Shown here: positions 30,781 through 39,208 of the stretch, one piece after another
How the letters are laid out: each line of letters begins with the position of its first letter
Numbering within the stretch: the first letter of the stretch is position 1
Source of the DNA: an uncultured Clostridia bacterium
Lineage (GTDB): Bacteria > Bacillota > Clostridia > TANB77 > CAG-465
Length of the DNA: 48,623 nt
Assembly: GCA_949106495.1 (NCBI GenBank)
Contig: CARYZD010000002.1
Coordinates: 141,790-190,412 of the forward strand
Direction of reading: 5' to 3'
Translations under genes and position numbers: made by a program
Notes under the pieces: model-generated
What the model was told of the DNA's origin: nothing
Seen by the model: only the letters and a program-made list of their open reading frames with translations
Databases searched by the model: none

Positions 30781-32070
30781 TTATATTATTCCAATCATAA
30801 CATCCTTGTCCACTTTATTTAATGTAGCCTCTATCTCTTTACCAATTAAATCCTCGTCTGTTTTAATTTTAACCATAACATAATTAGATGTATATCCATG
30901 TGCATATCCATCTGAATATGATTCTATAAGTATTTTTTCTCTTTTACCAATCATGTTAATCATGTATTTATTTTTTAATTCATTTGCAAAACTTATTAAT
31001 TCTTCACTTCTAAGTTGTGAAACATTCCCATCAACTTGATTTTCCATTTTAGCTGCTACTGTCCATTTTCTCTTTGAATATTTAAAAGCATGTACTTCAT
31101 AAAAATCTACTCTTTTAACACCTTCAATAGTATTTTTAAACTCTTCATCAGTTTCTCCTGGAAAACCAACAATAATATCACAAGTAAATGCTGGGTTATA
31201 AAATTCTTTTCTAATATTATCCACAATATTAAAAATATCTTCTCTTGTATATTTTCTATTCATTCTTTTTAATACATCATTATCTAAACTTTGTACAGAA
31301 ATATGAAAATGAGGACATAATTTTTTCACTTTAGCAAGTCTTTTAATATTTTCATCTGTTAAAATTCTTGGTTCAATTGAGCCAAGTCTAATTCTTTTTA
31401 AGCCATCTACTTTTGCAACTTCTTCTATAACATCAATCATGGAAATGCTTGAATTTTCTAAATCTTTACCATATGATGCAATTTCAATACCAACAAGAAC
31501 TACTTCTCCTACACCGCTTTTAACTAATGAATTAACTTCAGTAACTATATCTTCTATATTTCTGCTTCTTACTCTTCCTCTAACATAAGGAATAATACAA
31601 TATGAGCAAAAGTTATTACAACCATCTTCAATTTTAATACTTTCTCTTATTTCTCTTCCTTTATTTAGCTTATCTTCTTGAATATATCTTTTTAAAGTTC
31701 CAATTTCTGTTACTTTGTATAATGTTTTATTTTCTCTTTTTTTAATATATTCTTCTATAGTTTCTACCACACAATTTTTTTCTTGATTTCCAATTATTAT
31801 ATCTACGTTTTCAAGTTTTTCGTTTTTTTCTATTTCTTGTGCATAACAGCCTGCAAGTACAACAATTCCACCCTTTTTCTTTGCTCTACTTAAATACTGT
31901 CTTGTTTTTCTTGTAGATAAATTTGTAACACTACAAGAATTAACAACATATATATCTGCTTTTTCTTTAAAATCACAAATTTCATAACCTTTATCTACAA
32001 AACTCTTCATCATTAGGTCTGACTCGTATTGATTTACTTTACAGCCTAAAGTATAAAATGCTACTTTCAT
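30781..32070 (-). CDS. mtaB: tRNA t6A37 methylthiotransferase MtaB
   Basis: The 429-aa radical SAM enzyme adds a methylthio group to t6A37 of tRNAs reading ANN codons. The N-terminal UPF0004 domain starts VAFYTLGCKVNQYESDLM with Cys in LGCKVNQ, VNSCSVT and LAGCYAQ, which holds one Fe-S cluster. The radical SAM domain has EDGCNNFCSYCIIPYVRGRVRSR (CxxxCxxC). A TRAM domain closes the C-terminus. TLGCKVNQYE is specific for MtaB versus MiaB and RimO. It follows the ylmH-like gene by 23 bp. Confidence 0.95.
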   Translation of the reverse strand: MKVAFYTLGCKVNQYESDLMMKSFVDKGYEICDFKEKADIYVVNSCSVTNLSTRKTRQYLSRAKKKGGIVVLAGCYAQEIEKNEKLENVDIIIGNQEKNCVVETIEEYIKKRENKTLYKVTEIGTLKRYIQEDKLNKGREIRESIKIEDGCNNFCSYCIIPYVRGRVRSRNIEDIVTEVNSLVKSGVGEVVLVGIEIASYGKDLENSSISMIDVIEEVAKVDGLKRIRLGSIEPRILTDENIKRLAKVKKLCPHFHISVQSLDNDVLKRMNRKYTREDIFNIVDNIRKEFYNPAFTCDIIVGFPGETDEEFKNTIEGVKRVDFYEVHAFKYSKRKWTVAAKMENQVDGNVSQLRSEELISFANELKNKYMINMIGKREKILIESYSDGYAHGYTSNYVMVKIKTDEDLIGKEIEATLNKVDKDVMIGII

Positions 32071-32093
32071 TTTTTCTCTCCTTAATTTAATAC

Positions 32094-32900
32094 TTAAGAA
32101 TAGTTATATATTCTTAAAACTATATTTGAATTTCTAGTTTTTCTAATTTCTTCTCCAACTCTTAATTTTCCACATTTTCTAAAAGAAACTATATCTCCAT
32201 TTGAAATAGTAATATTAGGATAAAATATATTTCTATCATTAATATATAAGTCTCCTTTTACTATTTTTTCTTTTGTTTCACTCCTACTTAGGTTATATAC
32301 TTCACTTAAAAGTGCATCAACTCTTAAAGATGGAATAATATAATCTTTTTCTATAAACTTTAATGATAGATTTTGAACTTCATCACAATACAAATCCAAA
32401 ACTTTTAAATCAATTTCTTGTCTTCCTACAGAAGTTAAGTTATATATAAAATACTCTTCAACATTTTTCATACAGAAAAAATATGAGGCTTCATCTTTTG
32501 CAATTATATCTCCAACAACTTCTCTTTTTATTCCTAATGAATATATTGCTCCCATATAGTCTTTATGTTGCAATTTTCCTTTAGCTTTAGGAATTATTTT
32601 AATACATGATACATGTTCTTTAAAAATATCTTCTTTTTTATTTTCTAAATAACCAGGAATAAATGCTAAATTTCTTTTTTCTATATATGAATTAGTATAA
32701 AATTCAAAATATTTTATATTTAAATAATCTAATGCTTTTTTTACAATATTTAGTTCATTCATATTTAAAAAATTAGTAAAAGAAATACTATCTGTTTTTT
32801 CAAATTTTATTGCCTTATCTAGCACACTTGAAACTAATATTTTCATTTCTTTATCTTTAATACTTTCTAAAACTTTTAATTTAGACTGCTTATCTATCAT
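32094..32900 (-). CDS. YlmH-like S4-domain RNA-binding protein
   Basis: The 268-aa protein matches YlmH. An N-terminal domain (about 1-95, with YFEFYTNSYIEKRNLAFIPGYLE) is followed by a middle segment KLQHKDYMGAIYSLGIKREVVGDI and the S4 domain (about 183-245: LRVDALLSEVYNLSRSETKE, then KGDLYINDRN). YlmH binds RNA and has been linked to ribosome rescue and to the division cluster in Bacillus. Here it is in an operon with mtaB instead of the ylm/sepF/divIVA cluster. Confidence 0.88.
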   Translation of the reverse strand: MIDKQSKLKVLESIKDKEMKILVSSVLDKAIKFEKTDSISFTNFLNMNELNIVKKALDYLNIKYFEFYTNSYIEKRNLAFIPGYLENKKEDIFKEHVSCIKIIPKAKGKLQHKDYMGAIYSLGIKREVVGDIIAKDEASYFFCMKNVEEYFIYNLTSVGRQEIDLKVLDLYCDEVQNLSLKFIEKDYIIPSLRVDALLSEVYNLSRSETKEKIVKGDLYINDRNIFYPNITISNGDIVSFRKCGKLRVGEEIRKTRNSNIVLRIYNYS

Positions 32901-32929
32901 ACTAAAATCCTTTATTATATAACGAGTAT

Positions 32930-32958
32930 ATTATACCAGAAAAGGTGCCAAATATCAA
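32930..32958 (-). promoter_or_regulatory. Promoter of the ylmH-like/mtaB operon
   Basis: TTGATA (32958-32953), 17 bp, TATAAT (32935-32930). Confidence 0.7.
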
Positions 32959-32982
32959 CAAAATATAAAATATAGAAAATAT

Positions 32983-33006
32983 AAAAAAGAAGAATATTTC
33001 TATTCT
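32983..33006 (-). terminator. Short terminator after dusB
   Basis: A 6-bp stem AGAATA-GAAA-TATTCT overlaps the dusB stop codon and is followed by TCTTTTTTATA. The stem is weak, but the loop and T-run fit. Confidence 0.5.
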
Positions 33007-33974
33007 CCTAAAAACTCTATAAGCATTTTTTTTACATTTTCTATGTCTTCTTCTCTGTTTACTTTATCTTTTACATATGTACTATTTTTAAGTCCTTTTA
33101 AATACCATGCAATATGTTTTCTCATCTTTAAAACTGCTTGCTTTTTATTTTCTTCATTTTCTAGTGAATAATTAATATGCTCTAATATTATTTCTAAACG
33201 TTCCTTATTTGTAGGTATATATTCATTATCTTCCAATATACTTTTAAATATCCATGGATTTCCTTGACTTCCACGTGCTATCATTATTCCATCACAGCCA
33301 GTATATTCAAACATTCTTTTTGCGCTCTCTAAATCTACTATGTCACCATTTCCAATTACAGGAATAGATACTGCCTCTTTAACAGCTTTTATTATATCTA
33401 AATCTGCTTTTCCACTATAGTATTCTTCTCTAGTTCTACCATGAATTGTAATCATTGCTACACCATATTTTTCACATATTTTTGCTACTTTTACAGCAGT
33501 AATAGTATTATCATTAAATCCCTTTCTTGTTTTTACTGTTATAGGTTTTTTAGATACTTTTGTTGCTTCTTTAATTATTTCTTCAACATTATCTAAATTA
33601 AGTAATAATCCTGCACCGTCTCCATTTTTTACAAGCTTTGGAGCAGGACACCCCATATTTATATCTATTATATCTATTGAGTCGTCTTCATTTAACTTTT
33701 CAATGGTATTTCTAATAACATTCTTATCACTACCAAAAATTTGAACTACAGATGGTCTTTCTCCATCCATTATATGAAGAATTTTTTCTGTTTTTTCACT
33801 GTTAAACTCCATTGCCTTAGTACTTGCCATCTCAGTAAATGTAAGCCCTGGTCCAAATTTTCTACATACTTTTCTAAATGGTATATCTGTAACACCTGCC
33901 ATTGGTGCTAAAAACACATTATTTTTTATTTCAATATTTCCTATTTTCATTGGCTTTATGTAATTTTTAAGCAT
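33000..33974 (-). CDS. dusB: tRNA-dihydrouridine synthase (DusB type)
   Basis: The 324-aa FMN enzyme reduces uridines in tRNA. It has a TIM-barrel start, FLAPMAGVTDIPFRKVCRKF (20-40), then the active-site segment INMGCPAPKLVKNGDGAGLL with the catalytic Cys, VKTRKGF, ITIHGRTREEYYSG and IPVIGNGDI, and finally IMIARGSQGNPWIF. The pattern is that of the bacterial DusB subfamily. It has its own promoter and terminator. Confidence 0.95.
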   Translation of the reverse strand: MLKNYIKPMKIGNIEIKNNVFLAPMAGVTDIPFRKVCRKFGPGLTFTEMASTKAMEFNSEKTEKILHIMDGERPSVVQIFGSDKNVIRNTIEKLNEDDSIDIIDINMGCPAPKLVKNGDGAGLLLNLDNVEEIIKEATKVSKKPITVKTRKGFNDNTITAVKVAKICEKYGVAMITIHGRTREEYYSGKADLDIIKAVKEAVSIPVIGNGDIVDLESAKRMFEYTGCDGIMIARGSQGNPWIFKSILEDNEYIPTNKERLEIILEHINYSLENEENKKQAVLKMRKHIAWYLKGLKNSTYVKDKVNREEDIENVKKMLIEFLGE

Positions 33975-34000
33975 ATTTTCTCCTTACACATTCACATAAT

Positions 34001-34029
34001 ATAATACTATAATCTAATTAAAAATGCAA
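34001..34029 (-). promoter_or_regulatory. Promoter of dusB
   Basis: TTGCAT (34029-34024), 17 bp, TATTAT (34006-34001). Confidence 0.5.
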
Positions 34030-34068
34030 GAAAAAATAAGTAGTTTTAACTTCTATTTAAAACTACTT
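34030..34068 (-). terminator. Terminator of the GtrA-like gene
   Basis: A perfect 12-bp stem AAGTAGTTTTAA / TTAAAACTACTT with a 7-base loop is followed by ATTTTTTC. Confidence 0.85.
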
Positions 34069-34077
34069 AAACTTTTA

Positions 34078-34503
34078 TCAATCTCTTTTTGATTTTCTAA
34101 ATACTATTAATTTACTTAATAAATAATTTAATATAACAACCATTACTTGTGTAACAAGTTTTGCTACAACATCATTAATATTTAAAACTTTAACCATAAT
34201 TGCAAATGTTCCAACATCACATAAAGCTCCTGAAACAATTCTAGATAAAAAGAATGATGCCATCTCTTTTAAAATCTCTCTTTTTCTAGTTGTCTTGCTT
34301 TCAAATACAAATAATTTATTTGTAATATATGCAAAAAGTACAGAACAAAGCCAAGATAATCCACTACTTATTACCTCATCTATTTTAAATACTTTAGCAA
34401 ATATAAAATATGATACAAAATTTACCAGTGTTGTCAATACACCAAATATTAAATAATTTATGACTTCTTTATATTTTTTATATAGCTCTTTTATTTTATC
34501 CAT
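34078..34503 (-). CDS. GtrA-family membrane protein
   Basis: The 141-aa product has four membrane helices and the GtrA pattern NYLIFGVLTTLVNFVSYFIF near the start, with AYITNKLFVFES in the middle. GtrA-like proteins are thought to help flip lipid-linked sugars or act in cell-wall glycan modification. I choose the ATG at 34503 because the promoter at 34534-34562 would start transcription next to the upstream ATG at 34524, leaving no leader. The chosen start has AAAAGG upstream, although at a long distance. No glycosyltransferase is adjacent. Confidence 0.85.
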   Translation of the reverse strand: MDKIKELYKKYKEVINYLIFGVLTTLVNFVSYFIFAKVFKIDEVISSGLSWLCSVLFAYITNKLFVFESKTTRKREILKEMASFFLSRIVSGALCDVGTFAIMVKVLNINDVVAKLVTQVMVVILNYLLSKLIVFRKSKRD

Positions 34504-34533
34504 ATTAATTCTTTTCCTTTTCATATGTTTTAT

Positions 34534-34562
34534 ATTATATAATAAATATTTTTTTATATCAA
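34534..34562 (-). promoter_or_regulatory. Promoter of the GtrA-like gene
   Basis: TTGATA (34562-34557), 17 bp, TATAAT (34539-34534). Transcription would begin near 34527, which decides the start codon of the gene. Confidence 0.65.
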
Positions 34563-34640
34563 TGTTTTAAATATTTTTTATCTAATAATAATAATAATTT
34601 TAAGATTAACAAAATATTATTATAATAAGGAGGAAATAAA

Positions 34641-35099
34641 ATGCGAAATATATATACTAAATCTATGGCATATGCAAAAATTCAAGGTTCGTCTGAATAT
34701 CCAAATCTACATGGATATGTTACATTTAAACAAAAAAATAATGGAATAGTAGTAATAGCTGAAGTTTTTGGATTGCCATACAAAGAATGTACTGAAGAAA
34801 TATTTGGCTTTCATATACATGAAGGAACTAGTTGCACTGGTAATCTAGAAGACGAATTTGCAGATACTAAATCTCATTATAACAAAGAAAGTTGTACACA
34901 TCCTTATCATACAGGAGATATGCCACCTTTATTTGCAACAAACAAAGGTTATGCTTATATGTCATTTTTTACAAATAAATTTACATTAAATGATATTATT
35001 GGAAAAACTATAGTTATACATAGTAATCCAGATGATTTCAAAACACAACCAAGTGGTAATTCTGGCACAAAAATAGCTTGTGGAGTTATAATGTATTAA
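34641..35099 (+). CDS. Cytosolic Cu/Zn superoxide dismutase-like protein
   Basis: The 152-aa protein has the SodC fold. Copper and zinc ligands can be matched: FHIHEG (two His), SHYN, CTHPYHTGD (two His and the zinc Asp) and VIHSNPDD. The disulfide cysteines are GTSC and KIACGV. There is no signal peptide, whereas bacterial SodC is usually exported. The arginine that guides superoxide to copper (family GxRxACG) is Lys here (SGTKIACGV), so activity may be reduced or altered. The ribosome site AAGGAGG is 7 bases upstream. A TATAAT directly abutting it is too close to be a useful -10, so the promoter remains unclear. Confidence 0.85.
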   Translation: MRNIYTKSMAYAKIQGSSEYPNLHGYVTFKQKNNGIVVIAEVFGLPYKECTEEIFGFHIHEGTSCTGNLEDEFADTKSHYNKESCTHPYHTGDMPPLFATNKGYAYMSFFTNKFTLNDIIGKTIVIHSNPDDFKTQPSGNSGTKIACGVIMY

Positions 35100-35107
35100 A
35101 TAGATAA

Positions 35108-35141
35108 AAAGAAGTTCAATCGAACTTCTTTAATTTTTTTT
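35108..35141 (+). terminator. Terminator of the SOD-like gene
   Basis: A perfect 10-bp stem AAAGAAGTTC / GAACTTCTTT with a 4-base loop is followed by a long T-run. Confidence 0.9.
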
Positions 35142-35300
35142 AATCTCTGTTTCATTTTTTAATTTACTAATAATTCTGTTCACTTCCATATTTTCATCAA
35201 ATTCATTTCCAAGCCTTGTTGCACCTTTAAAAAACAATGAAACTAATACCAATAAAGACAAGTATATTACTACACCCAAAAACAACTGAATAATCATCAT
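35130..35300 (-). CDS. 56-aa single-pass membrane peptide
   Basis: The peptide starts MMIIQLFLGVVIYLSLLVLV and has one membrane helix (about residues 3-24) followed by a charged tail FFKGATRLGNEFDENMEVNR and more. AAAGGAGG lies 5 bases upstream. It is transcribed alone and converges on the SOD-like gene, overlapping its terminator. No family is recognised. Confidence 0.7.
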   Translation of the reverse strand: MMIIQLFLGVVIYLSLLVLVSLFFKGATRLGNEFDENMEVNRIISKLKNETEIKKN

Positions 35301-35353
35301 TATTACCTCCTTTAATTACAAATTCTGAGGTCTGTATATCTAATGTATACATA

Positions 35354-35383
35354 ATTATAGCACAGTTTTTTTTACATATACAA
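35354..35383 (-). promoter_or_regulatory. Probable promoter of the 56-aa peptide
   Basis: TTGTAT (35383-35378), 18 bp, TATAAT (35359-35354), with about 50 bases to the start codon. Confidence 0.45.
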
Positions 35384-35420
35384 TATATAATTATATGCAG
35401 TTAAACTAAATTTATGTATA

Positions 35421-35455
35421 AAAAAATATTGTACATCATTAATGTACAATATTTT
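35421..35455 (-). terminator. Terminator after rodA
   Basis: A perfect 14-bp stem AAAATATTGTACAT / ATGTACAATATTTT with a 5-base loop runs into a T-run. It ends the long pta-ackA-rodA gene series. Confidence 0.85.
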
Positions 35456-35461
35456 CTATTT

Positions 35462-36586
35462 TTATCCAAACATTACATCCTTATTTTTTCTAGCTGAAAT
35501 ATTTAATATTATTCCAATAGCAATTCCTGATGTTAATAAATTACTTCCACCATAACTTACAAAAGGAAGTGGTACACCTGTTATCGGTAATAGTCCTATT
35601 GTCATTCCAATATTTTCAATAAAATGAAATGAAAACATTCCAACAATTCCAATTGCAACAAAAGATGTAAACATATCTTTTGCATAAGATGCAGTTTTTA
35701 ATAATCTTAATAATAATATTAAATACAATATTACTACTAATACTGAAATTACAAATCCCATTTCCTCGGATATAACTGAAAAAATAAAATCTGAAGATTG
35801 TACAGGTAAATATCCATATTGTGTTTGTGAACCCTTAAGAAGTCCAGTTCCTAAAAACATTCCTGCACCAACTGCAATTTTTGATTGAATAGCATTATAT
35901 CCATCTCCTAATGGATCTAATTCTGGATTTAAAAAGACATCTATTCTAGTTTTAGCATGACTTGGTAAAAAATTATATACAAGAGGTAATAATATGATTG
36001 CAAGTAGTATTCCTATTAGTATATATCTATATTTTATTCCTAGTTTAAATAGCATAAATGCTGTAATCATAACAAAAACTAGTGCCGTTCCAAAATCTGG
36101 TTGTAATATAATTAAAAATAATGGAACAACAAATAATGCTATCATAATAGTTAAAATTATAATGTTTTTTTTCTTATTTGGTTGAGGTGATTCTTTATTT
36201 TCCATATACATAGTCATAACCTTAGCTGCACATATAATATATCCTATCTTCATAATCTCTGATGGTTGATAAGAAATGCTTCCAATTCTAAACCAACTTG
36301 TAGCCCCAAATACTGATGGCATTGTAAGAACTAAAATTAATAATATTAAATTTATTCCATATAGAACATACCCCATAAAGGCAAACATTGATGTATCAAT
36401 AGCCCACAAAAATATTGCCATTAAACAAACAATGCCAAACCACATTATCTGTTTTTGATATTCAGTATTTGCCCCATCAACATCTCCATATCCTGCACTA
36501 TATATCCCAAATACACCAATTATAAATAGTGCAACTATAGTTATGATTAATATATAATCTGTATTTTTAAGTAAATTCTTAAACAA
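35462..36586 (-). CDS. rodA: RodA-type SEDS glycosyltransferase
   Basis: The 374-aa integral membrane protein has about ten helices and is a SEDS peptidoglycan polymerase. Typical segments are GSISYQPSEIMKIGYIICAAK, then LFLIILQPDFGTALVFVMI with the catalytic Asp, VGAGMFLGTGLLKGSQTQYGYLPVQSSDFIFSV and a C-terminal PLPFVSYGGSNLL. PVQSSDFIF and the length fit RodA better than FtsW. It works with MrdA and MreBCD, which are about 5-9 kb away in a different operon. It follows the M18 gene by 2 bp, so it is expressed with metabolic genes. Confidence 0.92.
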   Translation of the reverse strand: MFKNLLKNTDYILIITIVALFIIGVFGIYSAGYGDVDGANTEYQKQIMWFGIVCLMAIFLWAIDTSMFAFMGYVLYGINLILLILVLTMPSVFGATSWFRIGSISYQPSEIMKIGYIICAAKVMTMYMENKESPQPNKKKNIIILTIMIALFVVPLFLIILQPDFGTALVFVMITAFMLFKLGIKYRYILIGILLAIILLPLVYNFLPSHAKTRIDVFLNPELDPLGDGYNAIQSKIAVGAGMFLGTGLLKGSQTQYGYLPVQSSDFIFSVISEEMGFVISVLVVILYLILLLRLLKTASYAKDMFTSFVAIGIVGMFSFHFIENIGMTIGLLPITGVPLPFVSYGGSNLLTSGIAIGIILNISARKNKDVMFG

Positions 36587-36588
36587 TA

Positions 36589-37986
36589 TTACTCCTTATA
36601 AAATGCTTTATATGCAAGATAAGTCATATATACATCATATTTTGAAGTAACTTCATAAGGTGAATGCATAGCAAGCACTGGTGTTCCACAATCTACAACT
36701 TCACATCCTTTATCTGCAAGAATGTATGCGATAGTTCCACCGCCACCTTTTCCAATTTTTCCTAAAGTTCCAACTTGATACATAATATTGTTTCTATCAA
36801 AAATAGACATTACTTTTGACATATAACTTGCATTTGCATCACTTGCGTTATATTTTCCACCTGAACCAGTATATTTTTCAACAGATATTCCACAACCTAA
36901 CATACTACCATTTTGTATGTCTGACACTTCTTCATATTCTGGAGATACTCCTGCTGTAACATCAGCAGATAAAACTTTAGAATTATAATATACTTCTAAT
37001 TTATCTACGCCCATATTATTTGTCTTTTCAATTATTTTATTAATAAACATATCAAAAGCACGAGAACTCATAGAAGTACTACCTGTACTTCCTATTTCTT
37101 CTTTATCTACTATCATTGCAATAGCAGTTTTAGAAAGATTTTCCCCTTGCTCATCAGCAGCATCTATAATAGCTCTAATTGTTGCATATGCACAAACTCT
37201 ATCATCTTGACCATATCCACCAATAAGCCCTCTATCAAAACCAATAAATTTTGTTTTAAATGCTGGAACAAAACAAATTTCACTTCTTGCAAAATCCACT
37301 TCTTCAATTCCATATTTAGAATTTAAAATTTTAAGTATGTTTTGTTTTACTTTTTCTTTTTCATTTTCTTCTGCCTCTTTATCTTTTAAAGAACCAACTA
37401 ATACACTCATTTTTTCTGGGTCGATAAAATCATTTGCATTACCTTTCATTTGGTCTTTTGCAAGATGAGGTAATAAATCTGCTATAGTAAATATTGGGTC
37501 ATCCTCATTCTCTCCTATAGCTATTTTTATCTTTTCACCTTCTTTGTTATACATTACTCCATACATAGCAAGAGGGATTGACATCCATTGATATTTCTTT
37601 ATTCCACCATAATATTGTGTTTTTAAAAGTGCAGCTCCACTTTTTTCTATAAGTGGCATTGGCTTTAAATCTAGTCTTGGACTATCTATATGTGCACCAA
37701 CTATATTTACACCATTTACAATATCCTCTTTACCAATAACAGAAACATATAATGATTTATCTTTATTAATAAAATAGATTCTATCTCCTGGCTCTAAGGC
37801 TTGCTTTTCATCAAGTGAAATAAATCCATTACCTTCTAGTATTTGTACAGCTTCTTCAACTGCTAAATACTCTGTTCTTGCTTTATCTAAAAAGTTCATA
37901 TAACTTTTAGCATAACCATTTGCATTATCTAATTCTTCTTGTGAGAATGTAGAATAAATGTCTTTCTTTTCATATTTTAAACTCAT
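36589..37986 (-). CDS. M18 family zinc aminopeptidase
   Basis: The 465-aa cytosolic protein matches the M18 (aspartyl aminopeptidase-like) family. Metal-binding segments are VGAHIDSPRLDLKP (about 92-105), GYGQDDRVCAYATIRAI, MIVDKEEIGSTGSTSM (catalytic Glu and metal Glu), SADVTAG and the C-terminal VLAMHSPYE. The enzyme removes N-terminal residues from peptides. It lies 16 bp after the M24 gene and 2 bp before rodA, so two peptidases are expressed together. Confidence 0.93.
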   Translation of the reverse strand: MSLKYEKKDIYSTFSQEELDNANGYAKSYMNFLDKARTEYLAVEEAVQILEGNGFISLDEKQALEPGDRIYFINKDKSLYVSVIGKEDIVNGVNIVGAHIDSPRLDLKPMPLIEKSGAALLKTQYYGGIKKYQWMSIPLAMYGVMYNKEGEKIKIAIGENEDDPIFTIADLLPHLAKDQMKGNANDFIDPEKMSVLVGSLKDKEAEENEKEKVKQNILKILNSKYGIEEVDFARSEICFVPAFKTKFIGFDRGLIGGYGQDDRVCAYATIRAIIDAADEQGENLSKTAIAMIVDKEEIGSTGSTSMSSRAFDMFINKIIEKTNNMGVDKLEVYYNSKVLSADVTAGVSPEYEEVSDIQNGSMLGCGISVEKYTGSGGKYNASDANASYMSKVMSIFDRNNIMYQVGTLGKIGKGGGGTIAYILADKGCEVVDCGTPVLAMHSPYEVTSKYDVYMTYLAYKAFYKE

Positions 37987-38002
37987 ACTCTCTACCTCTT
38001 TT

Positions 38003-39208
38003 CTATATTAAATATAACTCTTTTTGTGTATTACATAATGGTACTGCTCCACTATTTGTAACCAAAATCATTTCCTCTATAGAACCACCATTTACTATAT
38101 TAATTCTTGGCTCTAATGTATAAACTCCACTTTCAATAAGTGGTAAATTAGCTCTTTTTCCACTCTTAAGAGAAATTAGTGCTCCTGCCCCATGTACTTC
38201 TTTTCCTACAGGATGACCTGTTGCATGAGGATAGTTTGGATAACTATTATTTAAAATTTCATTTCTAACAATATTATCTATTTTATATCCCTTAATTTTA
38301 GGTTTCATATTATCTATTCCTTTTTGAATAGAACTTACAAGTGTATTAAATACTTCTTTTATATTTTCTGGAGCATCAGTTTCATTTTCTTTTAATAAAT
38401 ATCCCATTCTTTGCATATCTGTATAAAGTATACTACCATCTTTAAAGGTTGCCTTTATTCCAAAATCAAAATAAATAGTATCTCCTTGTTTAATTTTTTT
38501 ATCACTTGGAAGTGCATGACCTCCCTTTTTTAGATTTTCTCCAACAAGAACTATTGGACAAATGTCCCACGCCATATCATAATCTACAATATCATATTTA
38601 TTTTTTATATCTTCTAAATATTCAACTGTAGTTTTCTTTGTATTATTTGCAATTTCTATTTCGGTTTGAAATGGTTTTATTTTATAAAAAGATTTTCTTA
38701 ATATTTCATCTGTAATATTTGCAAGTATTTTTAATTTCTCAATATCCTCTTTAGTATTTTTTGATATTATCTCATAAATATTCATCTCTGCAGACTTTAC
38801 TTTAACTTTTCTTTCATTTTCTCTATATATTTTTCTAAAAAGTTTAGTTATTCTTAAATATGCACTATGTGTTATTATATCTGTATTTTCATCCGACATT
38901 GTAGTATAGCCTAAAAGAATATTCTTTGGAAAATTAAGCTCTCTTAATGCTTCAAGAATGTAATTATTTAATGTTAATAAATCACTATATATATAAACTT
39001 TACAGTATTTTTTATCTAATACCTCTATATTACCTTCATCTAATTTATGTACAAAAACATATGCAATATCTTTTGATACTATTACATAGGTAGAAGAAAA
39101 TAGTTTATCTGTAACATATTTATTAAATATTTTATCTGAATTTTCCCTATTTTCCATTACCCATATAGTATCATCATTTTTTATTGTTTTAATTAAATCA
39201 ATTAGCAT
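38003..39208 (-). CDS. M24 family metallopeptidase (aminopeptidase P-like)
   Basis: The 401-aa protein has the pita-bread fold of Xaa-Pro aminopeptidases. An N-terminal creatinase-like domain covers about residues 1-150. The catalytic domain shows GGHALPSDKKIKQGDTIYFD, DFGIK and YTDMQRM (the two metal Asp), HATGHPVGKEVHGAG (metal His), YTLEPRI and GGSIEEMIL (the two Glu). The start overlaps the end of ackA by 7 bp, so translation is coupled. It likely cleaves peptides with proline at position two. Confidence 0.9.
   Translation of the reverse strand: MLIDLIKTIKNDDTIWVMENRENSDKIFNKYVTDKLFSSTYVIVSKDIAYVFVHKLDEGNIEVLDKKYCKVYIYSDLLTLNNYILEALRELNFPKNILLGYTTMSDENTDIITHSAYLRITKLFRKIYRENERKVKVKSAEMNIYEIISKNTKEDIEKLKILANITDEILRKSFYKIKPFQTEIEIANNTKKTTVEYLEDIKNKYDIVDYDMAWDICPIVLVGENLKKGGHALPSDKKIKQGDTIYFDFGIKATFKDGSILYTDMQRMGYLLKENETDAPENIKEVFNTLVSSIQKGIDNMKPKIKGYKIDNIVRNEILNNSYPNYPHATGHPVGKEVHGAGALISLKSGKRANLPLIESGVYTLEPRINIVNGGSIEEMILVTNSGAVPLCNTQKELYLI

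Noticed and set aside
34621..34626. TATAAT before the SOD-like gene
   Set aside because: It directly touches the ribosome binding site, so a transcript starting there would lack that site.
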